From assembly GCF_000373105.1 (NCBI RefSeq), contig NZ_KB890423.1:1-64000 (forward strand): a stretch of DNA of 64,000 nt, given 5' to 3'. The notes under the pieces are model-generated. The model had not been told where the DNA came from. It saw nothing but the letters and a program-made list of their open reading frames with translations, and did not search any database. Shown piece by piece: positions 7,631 to 16,758 of the stretch. This DNA comes from Neolewinella persica DSM 23188 (GTDB lineage Bacteria > Bacteroidota > Bacteroidia > Chitinophagales > Saprospiraceae). Position numbers and translations under genes: made by a program. The number at the start of each line of letters is the position of its first letter. The first letter of the stretch is position 1.

Positions 7631-8884
7631 ATGGAATTTTCCCAAGGTCGCTACCAGATTGGTGGCGTGGATGCCCTTCAGATCGCCGAACGCTTCGGCG
7701 CGCCTGTTTACGTTTACGATGCTGCGACGATGAAACGCCAGTATGCTCGTATGACCAAGGCATTCGGAAAAGTCAAACGGTTACGGATCAACTACGCTTG
7801 TAAAGCGCTGACCAACGTCAACGTACTGCGTATCTTCCGTGAGCTTGGCAGCGGACTCGATACCGTCTCAGTTCAGGAAGTCGAGCTCGGCCTGCTGGCC
7901 GGTTTTGATCCCCACGACATCCTGTACACCCCCAACTGCGTGAGCCTTGAGGAAGTAACCGAAGCCGTAGAGAAAGGCGTACGAATCAACATAGACAACA
8001 TAGAGATACTGGAACAATTCGGTGCAAAGCACCCCGAAGTGCCCGTTTGTATCCGGCTTAATCCGCACATCATGGCGGGCGGAAACTCTAAGATCAGTGT
8101 TGGACACATCGACTCCAAGTTTGGAATCAGCATCCACCAGGTACCCCACGTACTCAAGGTAGTTGCTGCGCTGGGACTGAAGATCGAAGGGCTGCACATG
8201 CACACTGGTTCTGACATTTACGACGCTGAGGTATTCCTGCGGGCAGTCGAAATTCTGCTCAATGCTGCGGGTGATTTCCCTGATCTTGACTACCTTGATT
8301 TCGGCTCCGGCTTCAAAGTGCCTTACAAGGATGGTGGCATCGCTACCGATATCGAAGACCTGGGCGACCGCCTGGGCGACCGTTTCAACGAATTCTGTGC
8401 CGAATACGGCCGGGACCTTGAACTGATGTTCGAGCCGGGTAAGTTTCTCGTTAGCGAAGCCGGGTTCTTTCTGGTACGGACCAACGTGGTAAAAACCACC
8501 ACGGCTTCCGTCTTCGCGGGGGTTGATAGCGGACTGAACCACCTCATCCGCCCGATGTTCTACGATGCTTACCATCACATCACCAATATCTCCAATCCGG
8601 AGGGTAAGCCGAGAATTTACAATGTTGTCGGCTATATCTGTGAAACGGATACCTTTGGTGTTAACCGCAGACTGAGCGAAGTGCGGGAAGGGGATATCCT
8701 GTCTATGGCTAATGCCGGTGCCTACAGTTTCATGATGGCCAGTAACTACAACAGCCGTTTCCGGCCCGCCGAAGTGCTGGTCCTCGACGGAGAGGCCCAC
8801 CTCATCCGTCGCCGTGAAACGATGGAAGATTTGCTGGGGACGCAGGTGCAGCTGGATGCGCTAAGAAGAGAAGCTGTTGTTTAG
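7631..8884 (+). CDS. lysA: Diaminopimelate decarboxylase
   Basis: A 417-aa PLP-dependent fold-III decarboxylase. The PLP lysine is in NYACKAL (Lys58). HMHTGSDI, FGSGFKVPY, the EPGKFLVSEAG phosphate/substrate segment and the late CETDTFG (the Cys completing the active site across the dimer) all match LysA. It converts meso-diaminopimelate to lysine, the last step of lysine synthesis. The ATG at 7631 gives the usual N-terminus. It has its own promoter at 7532. Confidence 0.93.
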   Translation: MEFSQGRYQIGGVDALQIAERFGAPVYVYDAATMKRQYARMTKAFGKVKRLRINYACKALTNVNVLRIFRELGSGLDTVSVQEVELGLLAGFDPHDILYTPNCVSLEEVTEAVEKGVRINIDNIEILEQFGAKHPEVPVCIRLNPHIMAGGNSKISVGHIDSKFGISIHQVPHVLKVVAALGLKIEGLHMHTGSDIYDAEVFLRAVEILLNAAGDFPDLDYLDFGSGFKVPYKDGGIATDIEDLGDRLGDRFNEFCAEYGRDLELMFEPGKFLVSEAGFFLVRTNVVKTTTASVFAGVDSGLNHLIRPMFYDAYHHITNISNPEGKPRIYNVVGYICETDTFGVNRRLSEVREGDILSMANAGAYSFMMASNYNSRFRPAEVLVLDGEAHLIRRRETMEDLLGTQVQLDALRREAVV

Positions 8885-8947
8885 AAAAGGAAGTTGAAAG
8901 GCAGCGAGTTTATTGGCTTTTGCGTTAGCAAAACAGAACCCTGATAC

Positions 8948-9553
8948 ATGAAATTCCTTCTAGCGCTACTTTCTTTTAATTTTCTGTGCGTCTGGTGCTT
9001 CGGTTTACAGGATTGTTCCGGTGACGACCTGATCTGCGAGGAATTCTTACCGGTCCTGCCGCAGCTTGCTACCGCAATACCTTATGAAAACGGTGAGGTT
9101 TTACAATTCCGCTTTGAGGACGATCCTGAAGTCATTAGCATCAATGTATTTAGGAACGAAGGTTTAATTGGTAGTCAGCAATGCCAGGATATGATTCTCA
9201 CAGTTTTGGAAACGGGGGACTCTGATCGGCGGTTTCGGCTTTCTCTATCAACAGATACAAATGGCGAAAGCCAACTGTGGTTTGATTTTTCATTTACCTC
9301 TCTGGAGCCTGAGGATCGGGAATTTTTCAATCTTGAGTATGATGAATTGGACGTAGCGGGTGTGAGGCCACCGCTTGAGCTTCGTATGGTCGCCGATACG
9401 ACTTTGGCTGGGTTCAATTACCAGGACGTAGCGATTGTTAGGATTTCCGAGGTGGTGGAGCCGGGAAAAATCAGCTCCTTCATTTATAACCGGGCAGACG
9501 GTTTGTTACGGGTGGAAAGAATGAATGCTCCCGCCGTCTTCCGTGTTAATTGA
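8948..9553 (+). CDS. Secreted protein of unknown function
   Basis: 201 aa with an N-terminal signal sequence (MKFLLALLSFNFLCVWCFG) followed by a Cys-containing start of the mature part (LQDCSGDDLICEEF). The remainder looks like beta-rich sequence with many acidic residues and no motif I recognise. It lies between lysA and the MOSC gene on the same strand, 63 bases after lysA and 24 before the next start, so it may be co-transcribed. Exported location is inferred from the signal peptide only. Confidence 0.65.
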   Translation: MKFLLALLSFNFLCVWCFGLQDCSGDDLICEEFLPVLPQLATAIPYENGEVLQFRFEDDPEVISINVFRNEGLIGSQQCQDMILTVLETGDSDRRFRLSLSTDTNGESQLWFDFSFTSLEPEDREFFNLEYDELDVAGVRPPLELRMVADTTLAGFNYQDVAIVRISEVVEPGKISSFIYNRADGLLRVERMNAPAVFRVN

Positions 9554-9577
9554 TTCAACAACCAAGATCACGCTATC

Positions 9578-10402
9578 ATGCATGTACATAAACTCTACCG
9601 CTACCCAGTCAAGTCTCTCGGCGGCCAGTCCGTGACGTCTCTAATGCCCGAAATCCGTGGCTTTCAGGATGACCGCCGTTGGATGTTCGTGGAGGAAAGC
9701 GGCCAATTCATTTCCCGTCGGGCAGTGCCAGCCATGTGCGAATACGCAGCGGAGGTACATGGTGACGAACTTAGGTTTGTACGTATTGCCGACGGTAGTG
9801 TTTTGGGCGCGGTCGCAGGTGCAAGGGAAGGTGACAAAAGCATTGAAGTCAATGTTTGGGATGATACCTTAACGGCTACGCTGATCGAAGATGAGCGCCT
9901 CCCTGCCATCGCCGCAGGCCTGGGTATCCCCGGCGCCCGGCTGGTGTACATGGGGGAGGAGAACCGCCGCCCGGTTGACCCGCGCTACGCTAAACCTGGA
10001 GAAGAAGTCTCTTTTGCTGATGGTTACCCTTACCTAATTACCGGAACCATGAGCCTGGTTGATCTTTCAGACAGGCTTCGTACCGATGTTGATGTGCGCC
10101 GTTTCCGGCCCAACATAGTACTGGAAACGGTTGTCGAATACGTTGAAGACAAATTAGCCTGGATAACGGTCGGTGCAAATCATTTTCGCCTCACTAAGCC
10201 CTGTGCCCGCTGCATCATGGTTACCCAGGATCCCGATACCGGAGAACGGGACCTGCGGGTGCTGGCCGAGTTGGCCTCCTATCGCAAAGAAGGTAATAAA
10301 GTGCTGTTTGGCATGAATGCCTGCTGGGAAGGAGGTTCGGGAGAAATTTCGGTGGGCGACACGGTGGATTATCCTCCGGTGTACAGTGACAAAACTTTTT
10401 AA
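9578..10402 (+). CDS. MOSC domain protein (YcbX/MOCS C-terminal-like)
   Basis: 274 aa. The N-terminal MOSC_N beta-barrel segment (LYRYPVKSLGGQSV, then the DRRWMFVEESGQFISRR block) is followed by the MOSC core with RFRPNIVLE and the conserved Cys region TKPCARCIMVTQDPDTGE. Such proteins bind a molybdenum cofactor and reduce N-hydroxylated or oxidised sulfur/nitrogen substrates, usually with a ferredoxin-type partner. The C-terminal ferredoxin domain of E. coli YcbX is absent. Residues near position 78-83 (GAVAGA) are encoded by an in-frame copy of the dispersed 20-bp motif. Confidence 0.85.
   Translation: MHVHKLYRYPVKSLGGQSVTSLMPEIRGFQDDRRWMFVEESGQFISRRAVPAMCEYAAEVHGDELRFVRIADGSVLGAVAGAREGDKSIEVNVWDDTLTATLIEDERLPAIAAGLGIPGARLVYMGEENRRPVDPRYAKPGEEVSFADGYPYLITGTMSLVDLSDRLRTDVDVRRFRPNIVLETVVEYVEDKLAWITVGANHFRLTKPCARCIMVTQDPDTGERDLRVLAELASYRKEGNKVLFGMNACWEGGSGEISVGDTVDYPPVYSDKTF
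9805..9824 (-). repeat. In-frame copy of the 20-bp motif inside the MOSC gene
   Basis: One mismatch to the reverse consensus GGGCGCGGCCGCAGGTGCAA. It encodes GAVAGA in the MOSC protein. Confidence 0.7.
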
Positions 10403-10487
10403 GTAAAGTTATCCGGTTGTCGGGTTATCCGGTTCTCGAGTTGTCGTACTACTGGAATAATCCGACAACCGACAACCCGACAACTTG
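10402..10487. repeat. Imperfect inverted repeat between convergent genes
   Basis: The left arm is built of GGTTGTCGGGTTATCCGG words and the right arm of CCGACAACCGACAACCCG words. They form a long imperfect hairpin between the stops of the MOSC gene and hemE, a likely bidirectional terminator. Similar GTTGTCCGGGTTGTCC words recur at 34181-34225, so it belongs to a dispersed family. Confidence 0.55.
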
Positions 10488-10488
10488 A

Positions 10489-11517
10489 CTAATACCGATA
10501 CCCCTTAACCGTATCCACAAACGCCCGCACACCCTCCAGCGGCGTATCCGGGTAAACGCCGTGGCCAAGGTTCACGATGTGCTTACCGCCGAAGTTTTTG
10601 ATCATAGCGTTGGTCGCGGAAATGATCTCGTTGTGGGGGGCGTAAAGTTGAACTGGGTCCAGGTTGCCCTGTAAAACTTTGCCCTGTACCTGCTTTCTTG
10701 CTTCTACCGGGTCGGCGATCCAGTCCAGCTGGACAACGTCGCAGGCAAGTTGACCGATCTGCGGCAGTGCATGTCGGGCATCCTTGGCGAATATGGTCAC
10801 TGGTGTCTTCCCACCTAACTCCTCAATAATAAGCTTCAAGTAAGGAAGGCTAAATTCCTGATAATGAGCTGGAGGCAACACGCCAGCCCAGCTGTCAAAT
10901 AACTGAATAAGGTCCGCACCATGTTCAACTTTCCCCTTCAGATAGGCAGCGGTTGCCCGTGCGATTCGTTCCAGGAGCGCGTGACTTAGGGCAGGGTCTT
11001 TGTACAGCATTGCACGTGCTTTGCTGAAGGTCTTGCTGCCGCCGCCTTCAACCATGTAGGCGAAGATCGTCCACGGTGCACCGGCGAAGCCGATGAGCGG
11101 AACGCGGTTGTTGAGGGCTTTTTTCGTGGCATCGAGCGCATCGTACACGTAGCCGAGGTGGCTGGGGGCATCGGCTGCCGGACGAAGCTTATTAACGTCG
11201 GCCATTGACTTGATGACCTCGGGAAAACGGGGGCCAACTTTTTCCACCATCGTGTAATCCAGGCCAAGCGCCTCGGGGATGACCAGTATGTCGCTGAAAA
11301 TGATGGCCGCGTCAACACCCAGTTCATCTACCGGCTGAATGGTGACTTCAGCGGCAAGGTCAGGGGTGGAAACCAACTCTTTAAAACCACTCAGCTGCGC
11401 GCGTAAAGCCCGGTACTGGGGCAGGATGCGTCCGGCCTGGCGCATCAGCCATACGGGCGGTCGTTCGGTGTTTTCGCCGCGCGCTGCGCGGAGGAATAGG
11501 TCGTTGTCGTAACTCAT
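10489..11517 (-). CDS. hemE: Uroporphyrinogen decarboxylase
   Basis: 342 aa, the standard HemE length. The N-terminal signature [20 protein letters not shown] carries the two substrate-binding Arg residues, and the invariant catalytic Asp is in [30 protein letters not shown] and the C-terminal [11 protein letters not shown] are also present. It decarboxylates uroporphyrinogen III to coproporphyrinogen III in haem synthesis. A TATCTTTA box (11522-11529, minus strand) sits just before the ATG. A copy of the 20-bp motif pointing the same way lies 150 bases upstream. Confidence 0.95.
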   Translation of the reverse strand: MSYDNDLFLRAARGENTERPPVWLMRQAGRILPQYRALRAQLSGFKELVSTPDLAAEVTIQPVDELGVDAAIIFSDILVIPEALGLDYTMVEKVGPRFPEVIKSMADVNKLRPAADAPSHLGYVYDALDATKKALNNRVPLIGFAGAPWTIFAYMVEGGGSKTFSKARAMLYKDPALSHALLERIARATAAYLKGKVEHGADLIQLFDSWAGVLPPAHYQEFSLPYLKLIIEELGGKTPVTIFAKDARHALPQIGQLACDVVQLDWIADPVEARKQVQGKVLQGNLDPVQLYAPHNEIISATNAMIKNFGGKHIVNLGHGVYPDTPLEGVRAFVDTVKGYRY

Positions 11518-11665
11518 TCGGTAAAGATAGACTACGGATTATTCTGAATTCCTTTGAAGCGCAAAAGTTGATATTGACATGACATGACTTAATTTGCGTT
11601 AGATGGCAGACTAAGGACGCGAAGCTGCTGTGCTACCTGATCGTTGCGGGAGGGTAGTGAGCAAA

Positions 11666-11685
11666 TGGCGCGGCCGCAGGTGCAA
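11666..11685 (-). repeat. Intergenic copy of the 20-bp motif
   Basis: One mismatch to the reverse consensus, between divergent hemE and the ribokinase remnant, oriented toward hemE. Confidence 0.7.
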
Positions 11686-11761
11686 GGAGAGCTTAAGAAA
11701 GAGCAAGGATGTAAGATCGTTACTACTGCTGATTTTTTTACTCATTTGATACTTTCTCAAA

Positions 11762-12415
11762 ATGAAATCAATAGTTGTGGTCGGGTCTTCCAATACCGAC
11801 ATGGTTGTAAAAACGGAACGCTTCCCTAAGCCAGGTGAGACGATTGTTGGCGGAGAGTTCTTCCTCTTTGCCGGAGGCAAAGGTGCCAACCAGGCTGTGG
11901 CTGCCGCCCGGCTGGGCGGCGGTGTTAAGTTCGTCGCCAGGGTAGGGGATGACCTGTTTGGCCGGCAGGCCGTGGCGGGCTTCAAAGCTGAAGGGATTGA
12001 TTGTACCTCGGTCAGGACCGATCCGGACCTTGCCTCCGGGACGGCACTGATCACCGTTGATGCCTCGGGCGAGAACAGCATTGTCGTTGCCCCGGGAGCC
12101 AATAACGCCCTGGAACCTGAAGACTTAGCGGAGATTGATTTCTCCGCAGCAGGCCTGGTCCTGATGCAATTGGAAACGCCGCTTCCCACCATTGCTGCCG
12201 CTACTAAAGCCGCACCCGGAAAATGTGTCCTCAACCCGGCCCCCGCCCAAACCTTGCCCCCTGAAATACACAAAGGCCTCTACCTCATTACCCCGAATGA
12301 AACCGAGGCCGAACTGCTTACCGGTGTTTTACCAACGGACCCTGCATCCTGCGTGTGCGCCGCAAAAATCTTACATAACGCTGGCGTCCGGCACGTAATC
12401 ATTAAGGAAGTGTAA
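11762..12415 (+). pseudogene. rbsK: Ribokinase, truncated at the C-terminus
   Basis: 217 aa against about 300 for ribokinase. The N-terminal two thirds is well conserved: VVGSSNTDMVVKTERFPKPGET, the FAGGKGANQAVAAARLGG substrate motif (GGKGANQA at residues 38-45), and ITPNETEAELLTG. The frame stops after HVIIKEV, exactly where ribokinases continue into the ATP-binding lobe. The DTTGAGD-type catalytic motif is missing. No frame downstream restores it, because a hairpin repeat starts four bases after the stop and then the convergent transporter gene begins. The kinase should be inactive. Truncation is read from the sequence, loss of function is inferred. Confidence 0.8.
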
Positions 12416-12418
12416 CTT

Positions 12419-12475
12419 TTGTTCCCCGGCACTTGTGCCGGATTTGTACTAACCGGCACAAGTGCCGGGGAACAA
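12419..12475. repeat. 57-bp hairpin element with perfect 23-bp arms (copy 1)
   Basis: The arms 12419-12441 and 12453-12475 are exact inverted complements around an 11-base loop. Each arm contains the near-palindrome CCGGCACTTGTGCCGG. The element directly abuts the stop codon of the minus-strand transporter gene and follows the truncated rbsK, so it can terminate both. The same arms occur at 55419-55475. Confidence 0.85.
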
Positions 12476-14638
12476 TCAAGCAAAAATATTCTCATGCCCG
12501 GAGTCCATGACGAACAGGCATGTGGTGCCCACCTTTGCTGCGGTTTCATGATAATAATTCATGTCGTTACCGGGATGAATACCGAAAAAATTGAGGTCTG
12601 CCGGCGGAGTATGATTCAACTGTTCGAAAAAATTGCCATGGATCACCCGGGTTTCGTCAATCGGCATTCTGGCGAGGGCAATTACTTGCTGTAGGTAATT
12701 TCTTGCCTTAGTCTGGTCCTCAAAATCATCAACTACGGTGATGATGCGGACTTTGGCCGACCAGTTAAGCTTCAATTTGTAAGCCAATAATAAGGCCAGG
12801 TCCTGGTTCTGATGTTCAGGTGTCACCTCCCAGTCGGGTGCCTGGGCACGCAACCATACATTGACCGTTTGCTGGCGGCCCAGCATGGCCAACGGGTGTG
12901 GGGCGTAAACGATCACACCGAGTTCCAGCCGACGGGCTTCTCCAATAATTTTAGGAAAATCATCTACCGCCTCCTTGGCTTCCAGCAGGTTTAGGAATAC
13001 AATGTTGGGCCTGAAGAAGGCCGCCGTCAACGCCTGGTTACCGAAGTTAACCCCTTCGGCAAAGCTGTTGGTCCGCATCATGGCCACCGACGAGTGCACG
13101 TCTACCTGCTGAAACGCTCGTGAGGTTGCGTGGAGACGCATATTCAGGTCGCCTTTTTCGCCATCACCGATACCTAGTAAAACCGCAGCTCCTTTAGGGT
13201 AGGCGAGGTCACGGATGATCGAGAAACTTCCCTGCACTGCCGCGTTATCACCAACGGGAACAATCAGGTTCGGTTTCCAGGTACGTTCTTGCTGGTGGAC
13301 ATTCTCCGCCGTATGCTTTGCTGCCCATTCGGCGAAAGAGGTGAACAGTCCGCTCCGGACGTCCTCAAACCGCGTCTCCAGTTTCCTCCGGCTAAGCAGG
13401 CCGTAAACGAAGAACATCAACGCCCAGGACACCAGACTGATGATGGGATTGATGATGAACATGGTAAAGAGACTACCGATCAGGCCAACCCATGGCACGA
13501 TATGGTTGACGGTGAACGTAGGCCGAAAACTTACCAGGCCCAACCTTTGCTCGATGATGACTACAATGTTGAGCATCGCGTAAGTGATGAGGAAAAACAT
13601 GGTCACCAGCGGGGCGACAGCATTGAGGTCGCGCAGCAGCATGGTGGCAAAAATGAGCACCCCGGTTACGAGCATGGCATTTCGGGGTTGGCCGGCCTTG
13701 TCCTGAAATTCAAGCCATTCGCTCTGTGGCAATACCCGGTGTTGCCCCATGGCAAACAGGATCCTGGAGGAACCAATGATGGAGGCCAGCGCAGAGGAAA
13801 AAGTAGCACCCAGCACGCCTGCAATAATTAGCGGAGGGAACCAGGCTTTTTCGATCATGATGTTGTAATTCGACACCAGCTCATATTCTGAAGCGGAGCG
13901 GGCGATCCAATAAGCCAACAACATGTAAATGACAAAACTGACGCCGATGGCCCACAAGGTTCCTTTAGGGATGCTCCGTCCTGGATTCTTAAGTTCTCCA
14001 GACATATTTGCCCCAGCCATAATACCGGTTGCTGCGGGGAAGAATACGGCGAACACCAGCCAGAATTTCTCTGAGCCTTCCGCTGAAACTCCGGAATAGC
14101 TTCCAAAGCGTACAACATCGGCCGTTCCGTTAACCATAGAACCATTAAAAGCGGCCATTACGATAACCGCCAGAGAGGCACAGATAATCGCCATGATGAT
14201 GTACTGTGTCTTGATGGCCAGCTCTGCACTTTTCCAGGCAATGCCATAGAGCACCACGAATACGAGGACGTCTATAAGAAAAGCGGGATGCTCCGGGAAA
14301 ATGGACAGCCAGCCTTCCCGAAAACCGAAGATGTACATGGTAACGGCCAATCCCTGGGATATGTAGCGTGGTATACCCAGACTTCCCCCAACCTCCAGGC
14401 CAAGGGCCCGGGCAATAATGGCGTAGGCACCTCCGGCACCAATGCGGGTGTTGGTCGTAATGGAGGACATTGACAGTGCCGTAGTCAATGTGATACCGAA
14501 AGCCAGAATGATGATGGACCAGGCACCGAGCAGCCCTGCATTACCGACCACCCAACCCAGGCGCAGGTACATGATTACGCCCAGGATAGTCAGCAGAGTA
14601 GGGGTGAATACGCCGCCGAAGGTTCCGAACTTTTTCAT
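12476..14638 (-). CDS. SLC12-type cation-chloride cotransporter / amino-acid permease superfamily protein
   Basis: 720 aa. The N-terminal half (to about residue 420) is an APC-superfamily permease with some 12 helices and the SLC12 signature GVFTPTLLTILGVIMYLRLGWVVGNAG. The helix 1 break, the TTNTRIGAGGAYAIIARALG region and the PAATGIMAGANMSGELKNP block also match Na-K-Cl/K-Cl cotransporters. The C-terminal 300 residues form a soluble domain like the cytoplasmic domain of SLC12 proteins. It is predicted to move chloride with Na+ and/or K+ across the inner membrane, and ion selectivity cannot be read. The gene stands alone. Confidence 0.82.
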   Translation of the reverse strand: MKKFGTFGGVFTPTLLTILGVIMYLRLGWVVGNAGLLGAWSIIILAFGITLTTALSMSSITTNTRIGAGGAYAIIARALGLEVGGSLGIPRYISQGLAVTMYIFGFREGWLSIFPEHPAFLIDVLVFVVLYGIAWKSAELAIKTQYIIMAIICASLAVIVMAAFNGSMVNGTADVVRFGSYSGVSAEGSEKFWLVFAVFFPAATGIMAGANMSGELKNPGRSIPKGTLWAIGVSFVIYMLLAYWIARSASEYELVSNYNIMIEKAWFPPLIIAGVLGATFSSALASIIGSSRILFAMGQHRVLPQSEWLEFQDKAGQPRNAMLVTGVLIFATMLLRDLNAVAPLVTMFFLITYAMLNIVVIIEQRLGLVSFRPTFTVNHIVPWVGLIGSLFTMFIINPIISLVSWALMFFVYGLLSRRKLETRFEDVRSGLFTSFAEWAAKHTAENVHQQERTWKPNLIVPVGDNAAVQGSFSIIRDLAYPKGAAVLLGIGDGEKGDLNMRLHATSRAFQQVDVHSSVAMMRTNSFAEGVNFGNQALTAAFFRPNIVFLNLLEAKEAVDDFPKIIGEARRLELGVIVYAPHPLAMLGRQQTVNVWLRAQAPDWEVTPEHQNQDLALLLAYKLKLNWSAKVRIITVVDDFEDQTKARNYLQQVIALARMPIDETRVIHGNFFEQLNHTPPADLNFFGIHPGNDMNYYHETAAKVGTTCLFVMDSGHENIFA

Positions 14639-14729
14639 GGGTTTAGTTAGTAATGGTTATTGGACTGAAAACAGCTTGGACGGAATTCTCAAGGAATAAT
14701 TCTAAGGACGCCCTTCGCCCAAATTAACG

Positions 14730-16364
14730 CTAAGTCTGCAAAACGCCCATCTTCCATTCTTCAGTAGGCGCAAACTGCGCTGCTTCCACCCCCGCTGAAA
14801 TCCAGCTCCGGGTGGCCCGTGGGTCGATAATCTCATCTACCCATAAACGGGCCGCTGCGTAGTAGGGACTGGTTTGGGCGTCGTACCGGTCAGTGATTTT
14901 TTTGAGGAGTTCTTTTTCTTCGGTAGCCGTTACAATTTCACCTTTAGCCTTACGGCTGCCGACCTGAATCTGGAGTAATACCTTGGCGGCCTGCGCGCCG
15001 CCCATTACGGCCAGTCGGGCACTTGGCCACGAAAGCATCAACCTGGGATCGTAGGCACGGCCGCACATGGCGTAGTTGCCCGCTCCGTAGCTGTTGCCAG
15101 CCACGATGCTGAATTTTGGCACTACGCTGTTGCTCATAGCATTCACCATTTTAGCACCGTCTTTGATGATGCCGCCCTGCTCTGAGCGGCTACCGACCAT
15201 GAAGCCGGAGACATCGTGCAGGAAGACCAACGGTATGCCCTTCTGATTACAGATCATGATGAAGCGGGCTGCCTTATCCGCCGAGTCAGAGTAAATAACA
15301 CCGCCAAACTGCATTTCGCCTTTACCGGATTTTACGACTTGTCGGTTATTAGCCACGATGCCAACGCTCCAGCCATCGATGCGGGCGTAACCGCAAAGCA
15401 GGGTTTGTCCGTATTCTTCTTTGAATTCGGTGAATTTGCCGCCGTCTACCAAGGCTGCGATTAGTTCCCGGCCCTCATAGGGCTTGGCCCGGTCTTCGGG
15501 CAAGACTTTCAGAATGGCGTTGTTGTCGTCGCTGGGTGGTACCGCTTCAATTCGATTGAAATTAGTCAGTATGGTTTGGGGCATCCGGCCAACAAGGTCG
15601 CGGATGGTAGCGAGGCACTCCTGATCATCCTTACATTTGTAGTCGATGACGCCGCTGACCGAAGCGTGCATTTCCGCGCCGCCAAGGTCTTCAGCGTCCA
15701 CCTTTTCGCCGATGGCGGCCCGCACTAGGTAAGGTCCGGCCAGGAAAATACTTCCGGTGCCTTCCACGATCAGGGATTCGTCCGACATGATCGGCAGGTA
15801 AGCCCCCCCAGCCACACAGCTGCCCATTACTGCAGCTATTTGAGGCACACCCATGGCACTCATTTTTGCGTTGTTCCGGAAGATCCTACCGAAGTGTTCT
15901 TTATCCGGGAAAATCTCATCCTGCATGGGCAGAAAGACCCCCGCACTATCTACGAGATAAATAATCGGCACCCGGTTTTCCATTGCGATTTCCTGGGCAC
16001 GGAGATTTTTCTTAGCGGCAATGGGAAACCATGCGCCGGCTTTTACGGTGGCATCATTTGCCACTATAACGCAAAGGCGGCCATGTACCCGGCCATAGCC
16101 GGTTACTACACCTCCTGCGGGGCAACCGCCGTACTCTTCGTACATTTCATAGCCGGCGAAAGCACCAAATTCTAAGAAATCTGTGCTTTCGTCGCAAAGT
16201 TGGGCCACTCGTTCACGTGCCGTTAATTTTCCATTCGCGTGTTGTTTGGCAATTCGCTTTGCGCCGCCACCTTCGCGTATTTTATCCAGACGATGATTCA
16301 GGCGTGAGAGGGAAAGATGCATCGCATCTTCGTGTTCGAGGGCGGCTTGTTCTTTTTTGGTCAT
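14730..16364 (-). CDS. Acyl-CoA carboxylase carboxyltransferase (beta) subunit, MccB-like
   Basis: 544 aa, two crotonase-like carboxyltransferase domains. N-terminal: [45 protein letters not shown] and MGSCVAGGAYLPIMSDES. C-terminal: FLHDVSGFMVG and AGNSYGAGNYAMCGRAYDPR. The pattern matches 3-methylcrotonyl-CoA carboxylase beta (leucine breakdown) more closely than the PccB-like gene at 47785. I start at ATG 16364, since the longer frame from 16427 adds an unconserved tail. No biotin carboxylase lies beside it. It may share the subunits encoded at 52909-55957, which is inference. Confidence 0.85.
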   Translation of the reverse strand: MTKKEQAALEHEDAMHLSLSRLNHRLDKIREGGGAKRIAKQHANGKLTARERVAQLCDESTDFLEFGAFAGYEMYEEYGGCPAGGVVTGYGRVHGRLCVIVANDATVKAGAWFPIAAKKNLRAQEIAMENRVPIIYLVDSAGVFLPMQDEIFPDKEHFGRIFRNNAKMSAMGVPQIAAVMGSCVAGGAYLPIMSDESLIVEGTGSIFLAGPYLVRAAIGEKVDAEDLGGAEMHASVSGVIDYKCKDDQECLATIRDLVGRMPQTILTNFNRIEAVPPSDDNNAILKVLPEDRAKPYEGRELIAALVDGGKFTEFKEEYGQTLLCGYARIDGWSVGIVANNRQVVKSGKGEMQFGGVIYSDSADKAARFIMICNQKGIPLVFLHDVSGFMVGSRSEQGGIIKDGAKMVNAMSNSVVPKFSIVAGNSYGAGNYAMCGRAYDPRLMLSWPSARLAVMGGAQAAKVLLQIQVGSRKAKGEIVTATEEKELLKKITDRYDAQTSPYYAAARLWVDEIIDPRATRSWISAGVEAAQFAPTEEWKMGVLQT

Positions 16365-16464
16365 GTTGTGGTGGTAGTGTATTGGTTGGTTGGGCAATAG
16401 TCCTCGGCAATATACTGCTAGAGACACAAGATACTGCGGTAAGGTTCAATTTCATTTACTCTTG

Positions 16465-16472
16465 TATTTTTG
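16465..16472 (+). promoter_or_regulatory. -7 box TATTTTTG four bases before a start codon
   Basis: A TAnnTTTG match ending at 16472, with the ATG of the next small gene at 16477. If transcription starts about 5-7 bases past the box, the mRNA would be leaderless or nearly so. Confidence 0.4.
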
Positions 16473-16476
16473 CCCC

Positions 16477-16704
16477 ATGACATCTTCAACTGCCGGCCTA
16501 ATCGTCGAAATTCTACTCTTTGCCATCGGGCTCTATCTGTACCTCTTTGCCCGGGGAATCATCAGCTTCGGCAGCGACGAAGCAAAGGCCCGCGCCGAGG
16601 CCTTTCGCAAGGACAATGCTACCTGGATGCGCCTGATGGGTTTGGCCCTGGCGGCCGTAATGGCAATGAACGTATTTTTTCACGTTCGGGAGATGATGGG
16701 GTAG
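16477..16704 (+). CDS. Small two-helix membrane protein, unknown function
   Basis: 75 aa. It has a hydrophobic helix at about 8-28 (IVEILLFAIGLYLYLFARG), a charged middle (GSDEAKARAEAFRKDN) and a second helix at about 52-68. I start at ATG 16477, which follows a TAnnTTTG box; the upstream extension is not conserved-looking. It sits between the divergent carboxyltransferase gene and the tRNA on the opposite strand. No family was recognised. Confidence 0.6.
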   Translation: MTSSTAGLIVEILLFAIGLYLYLFARGIISFGSDEAKARAEAFRKDNATWMRLMGLALAAVMAMNVFFHVREMMG

Positions 16705-16758
16705 GGGAACAAAAAAACGGCCCCCAACATGCGTTGAGAGCCGTCCAGTATGTACTTG

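Noticed and set aside
7868-8800. 310-aa minus-strand frame
   Set aside because: Antisense of lysA, which is fully conserved on the plus strand.
8838-8852. Motif-like GGACGCAGGTGCAG near the end of lysA
   Set aside because: Only about 13 bases match and the residues (GTQVQL) are ordinary. Too weak to count as a copy.
11611-12273. 220-aa minus-strand frame
   Set aside because: Antisense shadow of the ribokinase remnant, whose plus-strand protein has clear PfkB motifs.
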